Assembly: GCA_013398615.1 (NCBI GenBank)
Contig: VZSR01000170.1
Span: forward strand, 1,298,969 to 1,362,968
Length of the DNA stretch: 64,000 nt
Direction of reading: 5' to 3'
Source of the DNA: Brachypodius melanocephalos
Lineage: Eukaryota; Chordata; Aves; Passeriformes; Pycnonotidae
The notes below the pieces were generated by a model, which saw only the letters and a list, made by a program, of their open reading frames with translations, searched no databases and was not told the DNA's origin. Positions 1 to 12,028 of the stretch are shown piece after piece. The translations under genes were made by a program, and so were the position numbers. Each line of letters opens with the position of its first letter. Position 1 is the first letter of the stretch.

Positions 1-588
1 ATGGAGGGCAGACTCTGCTCTTGCTACACAATTCCAGACTGATGCTGGGCAAACTGAATTAGTCAGAAGTGACCACCAGGCTCAGTTTGTCTTCTGGAGT
101 CCCAGCCTACCACTGTTAACTCTGCAGAGGAGTCAAATTGCTCACAACCGTGACTTGAAGACCCTGACAGCTGTTTGGAACATTCCGTATGCTGTGTCAT
201 GTTAACTGGCCCAGATCTTCTTCCTGAAACTGGGCAACCGCAATGAGTGACACTTCTTGTCTCCATCTTTCTTTGATTCATGTTCCTGTAAAAAATGAAT
301 CCTTCCCCTTCACCTCAGAGGGAGGTTGAAAGCATTAATGTTTTGTGAAGCAATTAGATTATACAGTGATGAGCACAGTGGAGAAGCTCAGGAGGGTGTT
401 AGTAATTATTTATTCACTGGTGGTTTAAATACAAGGGAAGAAAGGCCTATGGGCATTACTCTGGGCACAGAGAAGAAAAATACCAGAGGGCCTCTTGCTG
501 AAGGCTACTGTGTGTCTTGTGGACTGAATGAGTTATGAATCATACAGAGAGGAAAAAGGGTGTGCTGTCACACAACTAAATGCTGATG

Positions 589-610
589 ATCTTCATGAGC
601 TCATGAAGAT
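589..610. repeat. 22-bp perfect palindrome
   Basis: Arm ATCTTCATGAG followed directly by its reverse complement CTCATGAAGAT, with no spacer. The flanks do not extend the symmetry. Confidence 0.98.
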
Positions 611-2389
611 ATGGTCAGGTTTATTTCTGGTATGTTTAACTTTGTGGGTTGAATGCTCTTTTACAGCCATTTCTGTAAAGGTACTACTTGTGTTAAGGAA
701 GTGTCTCCAGGACCTCACTGGTCTTTGCACTGGCTAAAAAAAGAGGCTGAAAGATTACGTCCTGTGCTTCACACAGCTTTTCAGCATTGGATCCTCTGTA
801 TGAGCACTGTGGGATGCTGAGGATGAAACCAGGTGAAAAGAGCCACATTTTGGTCTCTGTTTGTACAAAGCCAAACACAGAAGGGCTCTGGTCTTTGACA
901 TGGATGCTACTGTAGTTTGAATAATAAATACTAGTAGATTAGCACAATCCAGAAAGAGCTGGGCTTGGCGGGTGCTTTGCCATTGTCAGCTGGCAGTGTA
1001 GTGCTGTATCTTGACTACTGGCTGAGAACTTCAAAAGGAGATGACACTCCTGCTGACAGCTAATAGTGGATCTCCTTTAGCACACCAGGTAGAGCTTCTA
1101 CTTTGTGCATTTGAAAACACCTGGTTTAGGTCTCAGCTGGGAGAGATTATGCAGAAAGGAGATGTGTGAAATAGCATCAAATGAAGATAATCCTTCATTT
1201 GACATTTACTCATTTGGTTACCTGCCTCCGTCCTGCAGTGCAGCACCCCTGCTATTAATCCTTTGTCAAGATGTACTTAATGTTCTATCTGCTACCTGTG
1301 ACAATTATTAGACTTTGCACTTCAGTAGCACTTCTTTTTGAGAGACAGCGTGGTTTAGAGTGAGTATAGAGGGTGTAATCACTTCCCATGATATTAGGAG
1401 TACTGATTCAAAACCTTTGCATTAGATTAACTGGTCTTTAATAAACACAAGAAGCTGGGACTTCATGTTCCATAAGATTGGAAATTTAGAACATCCAGCC
1501 CCTTGAAATTTAGTCCCTTGGCAATGCTGTGATACCAAAATTTAGAAGTCAGTTTTCAGAAAATGATCCAAATTCCCTGTCAGATCCAAGGTGTTTAAGT
1601 CAGTAGCTCCACCTACTACAAGAGACTTCCTTTGGGTCTAGGCAGATACAACTGTGAGTCTAACTTAGCCACCTCATACTAGTGTGAAAATTAAGTTTCA
1701 TGTGAGCACAAGTCTATGTTGTGAGCCCTTTGGGATCTCCTTGAAAGTGAAAGAAACTGAGAAAACGCAATAGCACTTTCTTTTTTCCCCATGTGCTGCC
1801 CTGCTTCCCTGGTAGTATCAGAACAATTAACATAGTGTGGTTAATTACAGCCAGACTCTGGCTGCTCTGGCTCCTGTAATTTTGCTCTGGGTTGATCTGA
1901 AGCATCAGGGAATGGTGAAAAGGATACTTTCACAAAGAGCACTGGAAAGGAATAGCCAGGTTTGTAGGGTGAGCTTAGACAACAATGGAGTAACATCAGT
2001 GAGGAAGACAAGACTTTTCTGCAAGCAGGTATTGGATTCTCAGTTACTTCATCATCTCATATGAGCTCCTTGTATAGAATGCTGCTTGTATAATGAGTCA
2101 GTGCATTGTATCTAGAGATGAGTGACTAGGTAATAATTTCTCCAGTTTTCCTTTGCAAACACAAAGAGAAAATCAAGAGAAAAATAAAAATAGAGTGGAG
2201 ATATCCAAACAAAGTATAAAGTTATCAACAGAGAAAAGTGAAAGTATCTTTAGCAGAGAGCCCAACAGTCTAATTTTACACTCTGTTAAAATGAAAAGGA
2301 AAGGGTATCCTTTTATCAGGTTTAAATTATCCAGTTTTTGAATTTAACAGAATGTCTCATAGTTATATGACAGGAAGCCCTCATGTTCT

Positions 2390-2900
2390 CAATCCTCTTT
2401 CTTTATTCAATATTTTATATAGACTTATTATGTCTCCTCTAATTCATCTCCTTTCTGATGTTTTCAGTCTGCTCTTTGGAGTTCTCTTATTGTCTTTTCT
2501 GTTGATACTCTGTGAAAGTCTCCTTTTACTACCTGCAATAATTTTCCAGGGTAGGACCATCAATTTAAATGCACCATGATTTTTTCTGGGTTTTTTCCCA
2601 GCCAATTGTTTTAACATATTTTTGCCATAGCTTCATGTTGATCAAATTTTCATTCCTTCATTGAATTCTGCATTGAAACAAGCAAGTGCTTCTTGTCATT
2701 TGTCTCAGTTAATTTCAAACCAGTGTGTGAGTAGCTCTGACTCCATTTCAGTATCGATATGAATCTGGCTATCAGTATTGCTCATTCATCTAGCATACTG
2801 GGCTCTAAAGATAACCACTTAGCTTTCACCATGCTGCTCAAAATCATTTTGTCACATATGCAGATATAATTTTTTTCATTTCTAAACTCCATGCCCAGAC
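2390..2900 (-). mobile_element. possible decayed antisense CR1 LINE remnant
   Basis: The words TTATTATGTCTCCTCTAATT, CATCTCCTTTCTG, TTTTCAGTCTGCTC, CTCTTATTG and GCACCATGATTT occur in the order seen in antisense coding parts of old amniote CR1-type LINEs, as I remember them. Similarity fades after about 2600. The copy is too decayed for firm classification. Confidence 0.35.
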
Positions 2901-3847
2901 TGCTAACAATTGCATTATGAAACAGAAGACTACATTTGAGAATTTGTATATAACCTGAACTTAAATCTAACTACTTTATTTTTACCTTTGATTTGTGTTT
3001 TAGACTGTAAGTTGTAAGTTTGTATATTTCTGGAATTATATCTGTGTAAAAGGACACAATCAAATGCTAGTAATGAAATGAAAAAGGTCACGTTTAGCAT
3101 AGCACAGGTAGAACAAAATACATTCACAACAGCGTTTTGCAAAAAGTTCGTTATGATGTGTAGAATAAAGTGTTTGTTAATGACGTCAGCATCATAGGTG
3201 TTTTGTTGTTTTATTATCATTCTTACTGGGATCTGTCTAAATTAGATGCAGATCTGACTGAAAGCCCTTCTTACATTAAAAGCTTTTAATTAATTGCATG
3301 CAATATGTTGTAAATTAAGGCTTTGTTTCAGTTCAGACTGAGTCAAATTCAGTCCAAGTGTAACCCCACTGAAACAGGACCTACCAAAACTTGGCCATCA
3401 CATATGTGCAATATAGGATTTTATTCTCCATGGTACTGTGGGTAATTTAAATAAGGGAATACAATGCTTTATCCTGCAATAATAGCTTCATTTCATACCT
3501 TCTTTCAAGAAGTGTGAATGACAGAGAAGTGCCACAAAGTGAATAAAAGTGAAAATTCACCAGTATTACATAAAGTTGTATCAGGCTCTGATGTAACCAT
3601 GCAGCTAGCCTCCTGCACCAAGCTCATTTAGATTATAGGAGGGTGACATTCAGGGAGATTGTTTCAGAGATCACCAACATCTTGCATTAGGAAGTGGTGA
3701 ATGTGTCTCACTAGAAACACCAGAAACACGAATGGCAAGATTTCTGCCTTTGGAAAGTGTAAAATCTAAGCAGCTGAGCAACGTAATGCAGACTATGCAG
3801 ACACATACAGCCTGCACGTTTAACATGAACAGGTGCACTTATATACA

Positions 3848-3873
3848 GTGAGATTATGTATACATAATCTCAC
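3848..3873. repeat. 26-bp perfect palindrome
   Basis: Arm GTGAGATTATGTA followed directly by its exact reverse complement TACATAATCTCAC. There is no spacer and no mismatch. The next bases outward (A and C) do not pair. Confidence 0.98.
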
Positions 3874-4946
3874 CTGCCTGTAAACCTCTGTGTCACAGAT
3901 CTTGTAATTAAAAGTCCATTTGAAATGACATGCTCCAGACTGGTTCAGTGTTAGTCAAAGAGTTTAAAGTAATTGAACCTAGAACAATATTAGTTCCAAG
4001 AAAGTTCTCAAGCTAAGACAAGTGTGCTAGAGTTTAACACTTCATTTCTTCATTTTCAGACCCTAAAAGCGAGTATTAATTAGCACTTCGAATGTAATAA
4101 ATTATACCAGTTTTAGAAGCCTGAAATTGCTTAGCCATGAATTTAATTCAAAATTATGTTTGGTAGAAGTGGCATGAGCTTGTATGGAGAGAGCACAGAT
4201 AAATTATGCAAGGTACCATTAATACAAAGTCCAGTTAGGATACTAAGGATTCCTTCACAGGAATAATCCAGTGAGAAGGACAAAGCTGACAGTGCTGTCT
4301 GAGCACATAAGGTTAATCAGTGTGGCCCCGTTGCTCTCAGTGAAACTGTGCCATTTTACTCTGGATATGGCAATGCATTCATGAAGAAAAATTTCACCTA
4401 GCCTAGCAGATAAAACAGAATAGATAATAAGGTAAGCTGAAGAGAAAGTACAGTCCACACACTCTGTTAATTTTAAACTGGTAATAGAAAAGTAAAAAAA
4501 AAAGGGGGGGGCAGTGATGTATGTGAATTAAATACGATTGTACAACAATGGTTATTATCTGATGAAAACTGGAAAACCTAGTAAAATACATGCTCTACTT
4601 TATTAGATGCAGGATATGTGTTTTTACCACTACATTTAGATGACTCGTCTCTAAGTTAGTGATTTTTAATGCAATGTGCCAACATTATAGATACAGAGGG
4701 CTATTTGAAACCTAGTCATTTTTGAAATATTTTTCAAAGGATTTCAAGTTTCATACCTGCATTCAAGATCACACTATGTCTGGTTTCACAGTCAAAGTTG
4801 GGTATTGTTTTTCCCCTGTACTTGAGTAACAAGCCATAAAAACTGCTGATGACTTTTCTGCATTGCCTACTCAAAGCACAGTGTTGTCAGTTAAAAAATT
4901 CAGGAAGAGGAACAGAATTTAAAGCACAATTTCTTATTACTAAAAG

Positions 4947-5000
4947 TATTACATATATATTGTGGGTAAATTGTTTCAAAAAGAAATGCACTTTAAAAGT
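4947..5000 (+). repeat. degenerate direct repeat, copy A
   Basis: Shares TATTACATAT, TTGTGGGTAAATTG and the AAATGCA/AAGTGCA-TTT-AAGT order with 6098-6149, at about 80% identity over 50 bp by eye. The flanks do not align. It is a candidate fragment of an unrecognised interspersed repeat or a local duplication. Confidence 0.5.
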
Positions 5001-6097
5001 CTCCCTTCCTGTAATGCTGTTTGGTTCTTGTTTTGTGTTTAAGATACTTCAAACAGTAAGAGTTCCACAAATCTCTTCAGGGCTGCAAGGTTGCCAAGTG
5101 ATTTGTCACTCGTGTCCTGAGCAATTTGTCAAAATTCACTTTTGCAGGTTGTTGCCATGAGAAGTAGAGGACATGGTTGGAAACTTCTTTTTACTCACTC
5201 CTGTGTGTTTACAAGGAATGTACATAATTCCTGTTTCTGCCAACTCAAACAACAGGGGACAATTTTCTTACATGTTGTTACTGGTAGCTTCTTAATCTTC
5301 TGCATCTTTGTCTAAGGAGAACTCCCTGGTTTGTTTTCTTCTACACCTCTTCTGGGGTCTGACTGTGAGTCTGTCCTGCTGGCTGTGCACAGCTTTTCAC
5401 ATCTGAGTATGCAGTGTTCCTGGCTGCATTGTATACATTGTTCTATCAGAAGATCTATGTAAACTTCTGTGCATGAAGTCAGCTTATGCAGATCCCCTCA
5501 GTACCCATGGCTCAGCTCCCAGCCATGCTTACAATATGTCCTCTGTTTTGAACAGTGGCTCCTACATGGCAGTTTATCATGGGATGAATGAAGCTGTTTC
5601 TTATATTAGGTTTTATTTTTTAAGAAAGCATCTGAGCATGTGAAAAGTGGTATTTGATCACTCTTAATATATGACTTGTATTATGACTTACTTCAGTTGA
5701 GATTACTGTACCTGTAAGACCCAAGCATTAGGACATCATTTAAGGACTTGCTGAAGTCAGTCCCTCTTCAGAAGTATTTAAGAGTTATTAGGGTGCTTTC
5801 CTGAAGAGCAGCTGGGTCCATTTGTAAAACAGTACAGGTTTTTGTTTGCCTCTTAACAATTTTCATAAACAATTTATAAGGACTTTGAAAATCAAAATAA
5901 AAAACTGAAGGTGAAATCCTGGCCTGGTCTAAGTAAAGGATAAAAACATCATTGAATTCAATGAGTCCAGATATTCTTCCAACATTAGTAGTTTACTACT
6001 AACGCTGATTTCTCAGTTTCTCTTGTCCACAGGCTTCATACCACTCTGAAAGGATAATGAGCCAAAGTGGTGACATCTGTACCTACTTGAGCATGAA

Positions 6098-6149
6098 TAT
6101 TACATATTTTGTGGGTAAATTGCTCCAAACAGAAGTGCATTTTCAAGTT
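6098..6149 (+). repeat. degenerate direct repeat, copy B
   Basis: Partner of 4947-5000, in the same orientation and 1.15 kb away. Confidence 0.5.
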
Positions 6150-7788
6150 AACTAGGTGTTATTCTGGTTTGTGATGATCAACTTTATTGAACATGAAGGC
6201 AGTCTGCCTACAGATTACTTAGCCCTTTCTTGAACTGGGGTCCTTTTTGGAATAACTTGATCTGTCTAGTGTAAGTCCCTGATGGCAAGAACAAGTGATG
6301 GAGGCTGTAGAGCAAACAGGGAGTGCCACAGTTTTTCCACAAGTCAGAAAGGGCCTGCATTTCCCCTTGCAGTGCTGATTGCCTCCCTCATGAAGCAATG
6401 TTAGGATTGTGAATGCACCACCCAGATTTCAAAGACCCTTAGAAGGCCAAAAGGCCTGAAGCCCTCTCCTGCCCCGTGATCTAGATGGAGACAGTGTCTC
6501 ACTACGCCCCATCTTCCTGTCCGGTGACCTGTTCTACATTGTTTTATTTCAAAAGATGTTGGATAGTTGGGGTACTACAAAGACAAGCAAAGAAAAAGAT
6601 CAGAGGTCTGAAAATTTTGGATGAGCTGGAAAATATGGATGAGTTGAAATAGAGTTCACCTGTTTTCTCCAGACTGGACAGGAAGAAGGTATAGAAATAA
6701 TTTCCAATATATAAAAAAGAAAAGAGAAGAAGCAGAAAGGCAGATAAGGAGTGCTGTGTAGAATAATGAAGTACTGGATTTTCAGTTGACACAGGAAATA
6801 TTCAAGATAGAGAATAGGAAAGAAACTTTTAATATGGTAAACATAGTGTGGTTCTATATGAATAAATAAAGACACCCCAAAGAAACAAATTTATCTTTCT
6901 GAAGTTTAAAAAGGAAGAAAAAATAATTAAAAACATCAGAAATCTCCCACTGGGTCAAACTAGAGGTGTTACTCTAGTTAGGGTGTCTCTGATGGTGCAA
7001 ACAGGGGATGCTATTTAAGAAGCACATGAAGCCCCCTGCTTGGGCATTGTTGTTCATTTAGTGCTCTACCAGCATCAATGTTTTTTAGGTTAGCAACCCC
7101 AAAGTGTACTCTTGCTTGTTCCCTTCAGTATTTCTTTATGGACCTGTTGTCTTTGAATTTGTCTGGTCACATATAAACCTGCTGGCTATGTCTGCAGCTA
7201 TTCCAAGAGTCCACAAATGACAAATGCCTTTTTTTTTTTTTTTACTCTCTTTCAAGTTGTATCCCTATGTCTTTCATTAAATGCTCCATCATTAACATGC
7301 TTGGGAAGCTCTTGTCCTAAAACCTTGCAAAGCAGAACCAGAATGGGGAAAGCACTCAGATACTTTGCAAGACTTCCATGCATCAAATCTTGCAGAACTT
7401 TGTATTTTGTAACACGAAGAGGGTGAGTTCAGAGTTTTGGGGAAGAAAATGATTGATATAGTGAGACAATCCTTGCAGTATTCACAAAATTGGAATCTAC
7501 TCAGCATTTTTGCCTCATTGGGCACACCTATGCAATGAATAGGAAAGAGGGATTTTTTCCTGACTTTAATTCACAGATGTTTTGTAAATTCTGCAGCTGT
7601 GACCAGAAACAGGATGACCTTGTTAGCAGGACAGCCACAGAGTAGCCACAAACTTTGATTTTGATTATAATGTCTGTTTTTCTTCTTGAAGTCTGTTCTT
7701 TAAATTTTGATGTGCTCATGTAATTGCAATGTAGTTCACTGCCCTACATTACCACCAGTGAAGGCAGTTTGAGACTTTGCAGATGAGA

Positions 7789-7791
<3 letters not shown>

Positions 7792-7821
<30 letters not shown>

Positions 7822-7823
7822 CA
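7792..7823 (+). repeat. (GACA)n microsatellite
   Basis: About eight uninterrupted units of the tetranucleotide GACA, a class known in many vertebrates. Probably polymorphic. Confidence 0.97.
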
Positions 7824-10079
7824 GAAGCCCACAGTATGATAAAATAAATGGTATCACTGATGGGCTTTTCTATCTGTATATGAGTTATTGAATGCTCAAG
7901 CAGAAATATTACATGTTTCTTCTAACTCTTCTTCCTCATGAAACTCAACAACTAAAAAGAACTGGCATGTCACTTTTAGTGGCCATACATACTTTCATCT
8001 TCTTTTCCTTTTCTACTTTGTTTAAAAGTCTTTAACAGAAGTACAAGTGAAATTCCCTCCAGTGGTGTAAATTTTCATGTATCAGTAGGTAGATGGAAGG
8101 AAAAGTTTGTAGTTCATTCACATTTCTGTGAGTCCAAGATTTTTTGGAAGTGGCTGGTGTTTTGGAAAACATGAACAGTTGAGGCAGGAATCTCATGTTC
8201 TTCTGGCATCTGGATTTTGGAAGTCTTGAGCGCTCCTTGTCTGAAATGTAGCCTCTTAAAACTGTCTTAAAAGAAACATGACTCAAAATGAGACCTCAGG
8301 AGCTACTCCTTGCTTTTGAAAAAACTAGTTGTTGGTTTTAGTAGTTCCAGAGTCTCAAAATTGCTACTTTCAGGTTTACTGCTTTTGGGCGTGAATTTTA
8401 GGTGGTTCCTGTGTGAGATTGCTGCACATTTGTAAGCAGACATGGTTGGAACAACTGGACGAGGGCAGCTGGTGCCACTGTCCAGCATTCCTGCTGATGC
8501 TGGTCTCCTGCCTAGCAAACAGTGTGAGCTTGGTAGGGCCAGCAGGAGGACGTATGCCTGCTGGTCAAGGCAGAGGGATCACGTGGGGCTCTGGACTACA
8601 GAGATTCCCCATCCATTCTGTATTCAAGAGCTGCTGAACAAAGTGCAGTGAAAAACTTTGGGAAGGAGGGCAGGAATCTGGGCCTTCCCTTCCTAACAGA
8701 GCACACCATGTTGAGAGCTTTGATAATATTTTTCTTCTTTTTGGCCCTCAACATTAACTTTATTGTATAGTTTCTGAAAGGCAGAGAAAGACCTACCACC
8801 TTCTGTTCTCTTCAGAACTCTCTGATCTGTTCAAATCAGAAAGATCTTCCAGGCTGCCCAGTGACATCTTGCATGCGAGTGACATTGAACCCAGCCAGGT
8901 CAACTTGCCTTATGAGGAACTTTTTAGAAATAGCTGGAAAGAATTGTTATTTGAAGGCAGCTATCTGAGCAATTTAAGAAGTCACCCTGATGGCAGAACC
9001 ATTGTCTCCATTTCTGCATTACTCCCCTTAGCTGTGCTGGCTGTTCCTGTGCTCCCTCACAATCACCTTTTTATTTCATTCTGAGGTGTTTAAAGTTTGG
9101 AGGTAGAGGGAATGAAGTGCAGGTTTTCAGGCTACATAGGAAAATCCTAGTCACTTAGACTCAACCCTTCTGATGAGCACAGGGTAAAGAAAGATACTAA
9201 AGAAAAAAGGATTCCTTCTTCCACTAGCACGTCTGTCCAGCCGTGTCTTAATGCATCTGCTGCTGGTGTCACTGTTTCCAGTAAGAACCTCTAGCTAAGA
9301 TGATGTCTGTCTCCTCTACTGGACTCTACAATTTTGTCAATGCTTGGCTTAGCATCCTCTTTCTGAGTACTGCTTGTACAGTGTTAAGACAGGGACAAGG
9401 TGTTGTAACAAGGACATCTGTAGGAGGTAAAATTTATCCTTTTGCTGGAGGCCATTTTAATTCATGTAGGGAGGGGAATAGCAGCTATACTTACTTAACG
9501 TTTAAGCCCTCCACTGCTTGAGTCTTGTCTTTTTACTGTGTATGGTCTGAAGGACATTACAAAAGTTTTGAACCTGAACTTGCAAAGCTGAGTATTGCTG
9601 TACATGGTCAAATGGAAAGAAAAAAGTCAAAACCCCAAAACTAAACCTGTATTTCCAAAGGCTGCTATGTGCTTGGAACTGCCACTTAAATCAGTTCTTT
9701 TTTCTTTTAAACTGACTCATCTGAAGGGTGGAAGTGTCCTAAGCTTTAACCACTCACAGAGGAATAAAATACCTCATCCAAACTGTTTGTGTGTCGTGTT
9801 TGTTGATCTTGGTGAATTTGACAGAATTTTCAGGATGGTGCCGTCTAGTGTTTGAGTGTATGAGGTGAACTCCCAGTGTATGTGTGGAAGCAAAAAACAC
9901 CAGGGTATAGTAAGGAGGCTTTTTTTTCAGCCTCGTGTATGGCAGTATAATTGTGTGTTTTTTAATGACCAGACCAGAATAGTTACACTTAGTAATGTTC
10001 ACTAAAAAGGAAAAGGGGTGTTAAATCATTATGTTCTTTGATGAATGGCTTGTACACTGAAGAATAAATTGAACAAACT

Positions 10080-11480
10080 GGCATGGAGCTCAGTGAACAT
10101 GAAATCAGCTATTAGAAGAAAGCTGGTGAACAAATTCTGAGCCTGATATGCATCTTTTGATTAATGTCCTATTAATCATCCATAGTGGCTACCTTAGCTA
10201 AGTCGTGCTGTAATCATTCATGGTTGCTTACAGGAACACTAGCAGGGACTATAGAGCTTCAATAACTGAATATTATTACTGATTTCTCCCTAACTCTTGC
10301 TGTGAACAATTACTGTTTTCACTACATTTCTGCCTCCCTTTATTAGAAAGAATACAATGCAGAATGAAAAGAGAGTTCCTCAAAGACCAGTAAAATTCTC
10401 CCTGGGTATTCTTAATGATATTCTGTCCTAAATGGGCAAACTATTGTAATGCAGAGTTCTCACCAGGAATAACAGTAATGTAATCACATTGAAGCTGTCT
10501 TTTTATGGACTGTAGTCAAACAGACAAAATGTATAGTCATATTAATCAACACAGAATTTCTGTAGAATTATTATTTAAAATGGTAGAAATTATTTTGCCT
10601 TTTCGTATCACAGTATTTTTAGTTAATGCACTTAACAGTGACACCAGTTAAGATTCCAGAGTGTTAATTTGGATAAATTTGACATTAGAAGAAGCCTTGA
10701 TTCTTGGAAGAGAAAATGCACCCCTCTCTTTTGAGACCAAATGTTTTATATTCCTATGGCTTTTTTGAACTATGGTAGTTCAGTGTATTTTTTAATCAAT
10801 AATGAATATTATTTTTCTTCTTTTTTTCCTTTATGATTGGAAGTTACTGGCAAATATTTACAGGAGGATCTCTTACTCCTGTGTGTGAAGATTTAGTTCC
10901 ACACCATTTATTTCTCAAGTGTGACACAAAGAATGCTTTTGCACTACCCACAGAATAGGTCCTTAGATGGCAGTGTAATTTCCTCCTAAGTCACTGTGGT
11001 CTGGGAAATACGGTGAAGTAATGAAGTGATGACAGGTATTAGCATGCATAATGGGCTTTAATAGACATTTAATGTTGTTTAACTGGTAGAAGGAGAAGTG
11101 CTTTCCCATTGGAATATTTCTACTTTGGAAGTCATTGATCACCAATTTCAGAGGGGAAAGGTTAATCCATCAGTTTCTGTAACCAAACAGCACTGATGGA
11201 AATTCTTTAGGTGACATTCTGGATGAACTGAGCTTTCCATCTTTGCAAACAAATGAGTGATATGACAAGCATGGTGTTCAGAACACATTTAGCCAATTGA
11301 TTTTCTCTCCTCTTGTAATAAGATCTAGAGACATATGAAAGAGTGTAGCGTGAGCCAAGATTAAAGGAACTGCTTCATACACGAGAACATAGGGGAACTG
11401 CATTATCAATAAAAGTACCATAAAGCATGTAGGCACCCATTCTTTTTCTTTATATAAAGTTTGTTATTGCAATAAATAGC
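10080..11480. promoter_or_regulatory. candidate regulatory AT-rich block before exon 8
   Basis: Non-repetitive AT-rich sequence with many homeodomain-type cores, for example GATTAATGTCC and TATTAATCATCC (10159-10180), TGTAATCATTCATGG (10210-10224), ATTAATCAACAC (10541-10552) and GGTATTAGCATGCATAATGGG (11036-11056 region). No open frame is of note. The boundaries are loose and conservation was not tested. Confidence 0.22.
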
Positions 11481-11811
11481 TGTTATTGAACTGCCTGCCT
11501 TTTATTTCAGTTTTTCTGAATTTTGTTTTGGTCAGCTTTCTGTGGTTTCCTGGTAGAGGTTAGGAAAAAATGTTATGTTTTGTTATGGTATCATTTTTGT
11601 ACTCACTAGTAAATCCAGGGCAACTCTGGATTTAAAATCAGGATTTATTATCCTTGGGGGCATGAAGAAGGATATGAGGGGGAGGGGGAAATCTGGCTTC
11701 AAGTAGTTTAAAGGTATCAAATGTATTTTAAAGTTTTAATCTGTATGGGTCCTTACCGTAATGATCCTCATCTTTTTCCTCTCCCTTCCCTCCTTTTTCT
11801 CCCAAATTCAG

Positions 11812-12028
11812 CCCTGCTCTGAGTTTCACGTACCCTCCTACACCAGTATCCCTCCAGCAAATGCATCAGCAAATTTTAAGTCGTCAGCAAACCCTAGGTT
11901 CAGCCTTTGGACACAGCCCTCCACTCATCCATCCTGCTCCAACTTTTCCTACCCAGAGACCTATCCCTGGCATCCCCAGTGTCCTGAACCCTGTCCAGGT
12001 CAGCTCTGGACCTTCTGAGTCCACACAG
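11812..12028 (+). CDS. GLI3: GLI3 exon 8: linker between repressor domain and zinc fingers
   Basis: The exon begins with one base of a split codon, then reads PALSFTYPPTPVSLQQMHQQ and onward through the GHSPPLIHPAPTFP and IPGIPSVLNPVQ segments to SGPSESTQ, ending on a codon boundary. This matches human GLI3 closely. The acceptor follows a long C/T tract (11771-11811) and the donor is CAG|gtgaga. At 217 bp it is three bases longer than the human exon as I know it, from an extra Gln in SLQQMHQQ. The segment is a proline-rich, probably disordered linker without a catalytic or DNA-binding role. Confidence 0.95.

Larger units (their letters stand above)
1..11811 (+). other. GLI3: GLI3 intron 7, 3' part (no exon seen)
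   Basis: I looked for the expected exon 7 product (the KRTLSISPLSD and SYGHLS segments of human GLI3) in the + frames and did not find it, so the whole stretch is taken as intron. It is AT-rich with no supported coding sequence. It contains two perfect palindromes (589-610 and 3848-3873), a possible decayed antisense CR1 (about 2390-2900), a 50-bp degenerate duplicate pair (4947-5000 and 6098-6149), a GACA microsatellite (7792-7823) and an AT-rich candidate regulatory stretch (10080-11480). It ends in a strong polypyrimidine tract and AG at 11810-11811. Small open frames here have no recognisable similarity and are probably chance. Confidence 0.8.
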
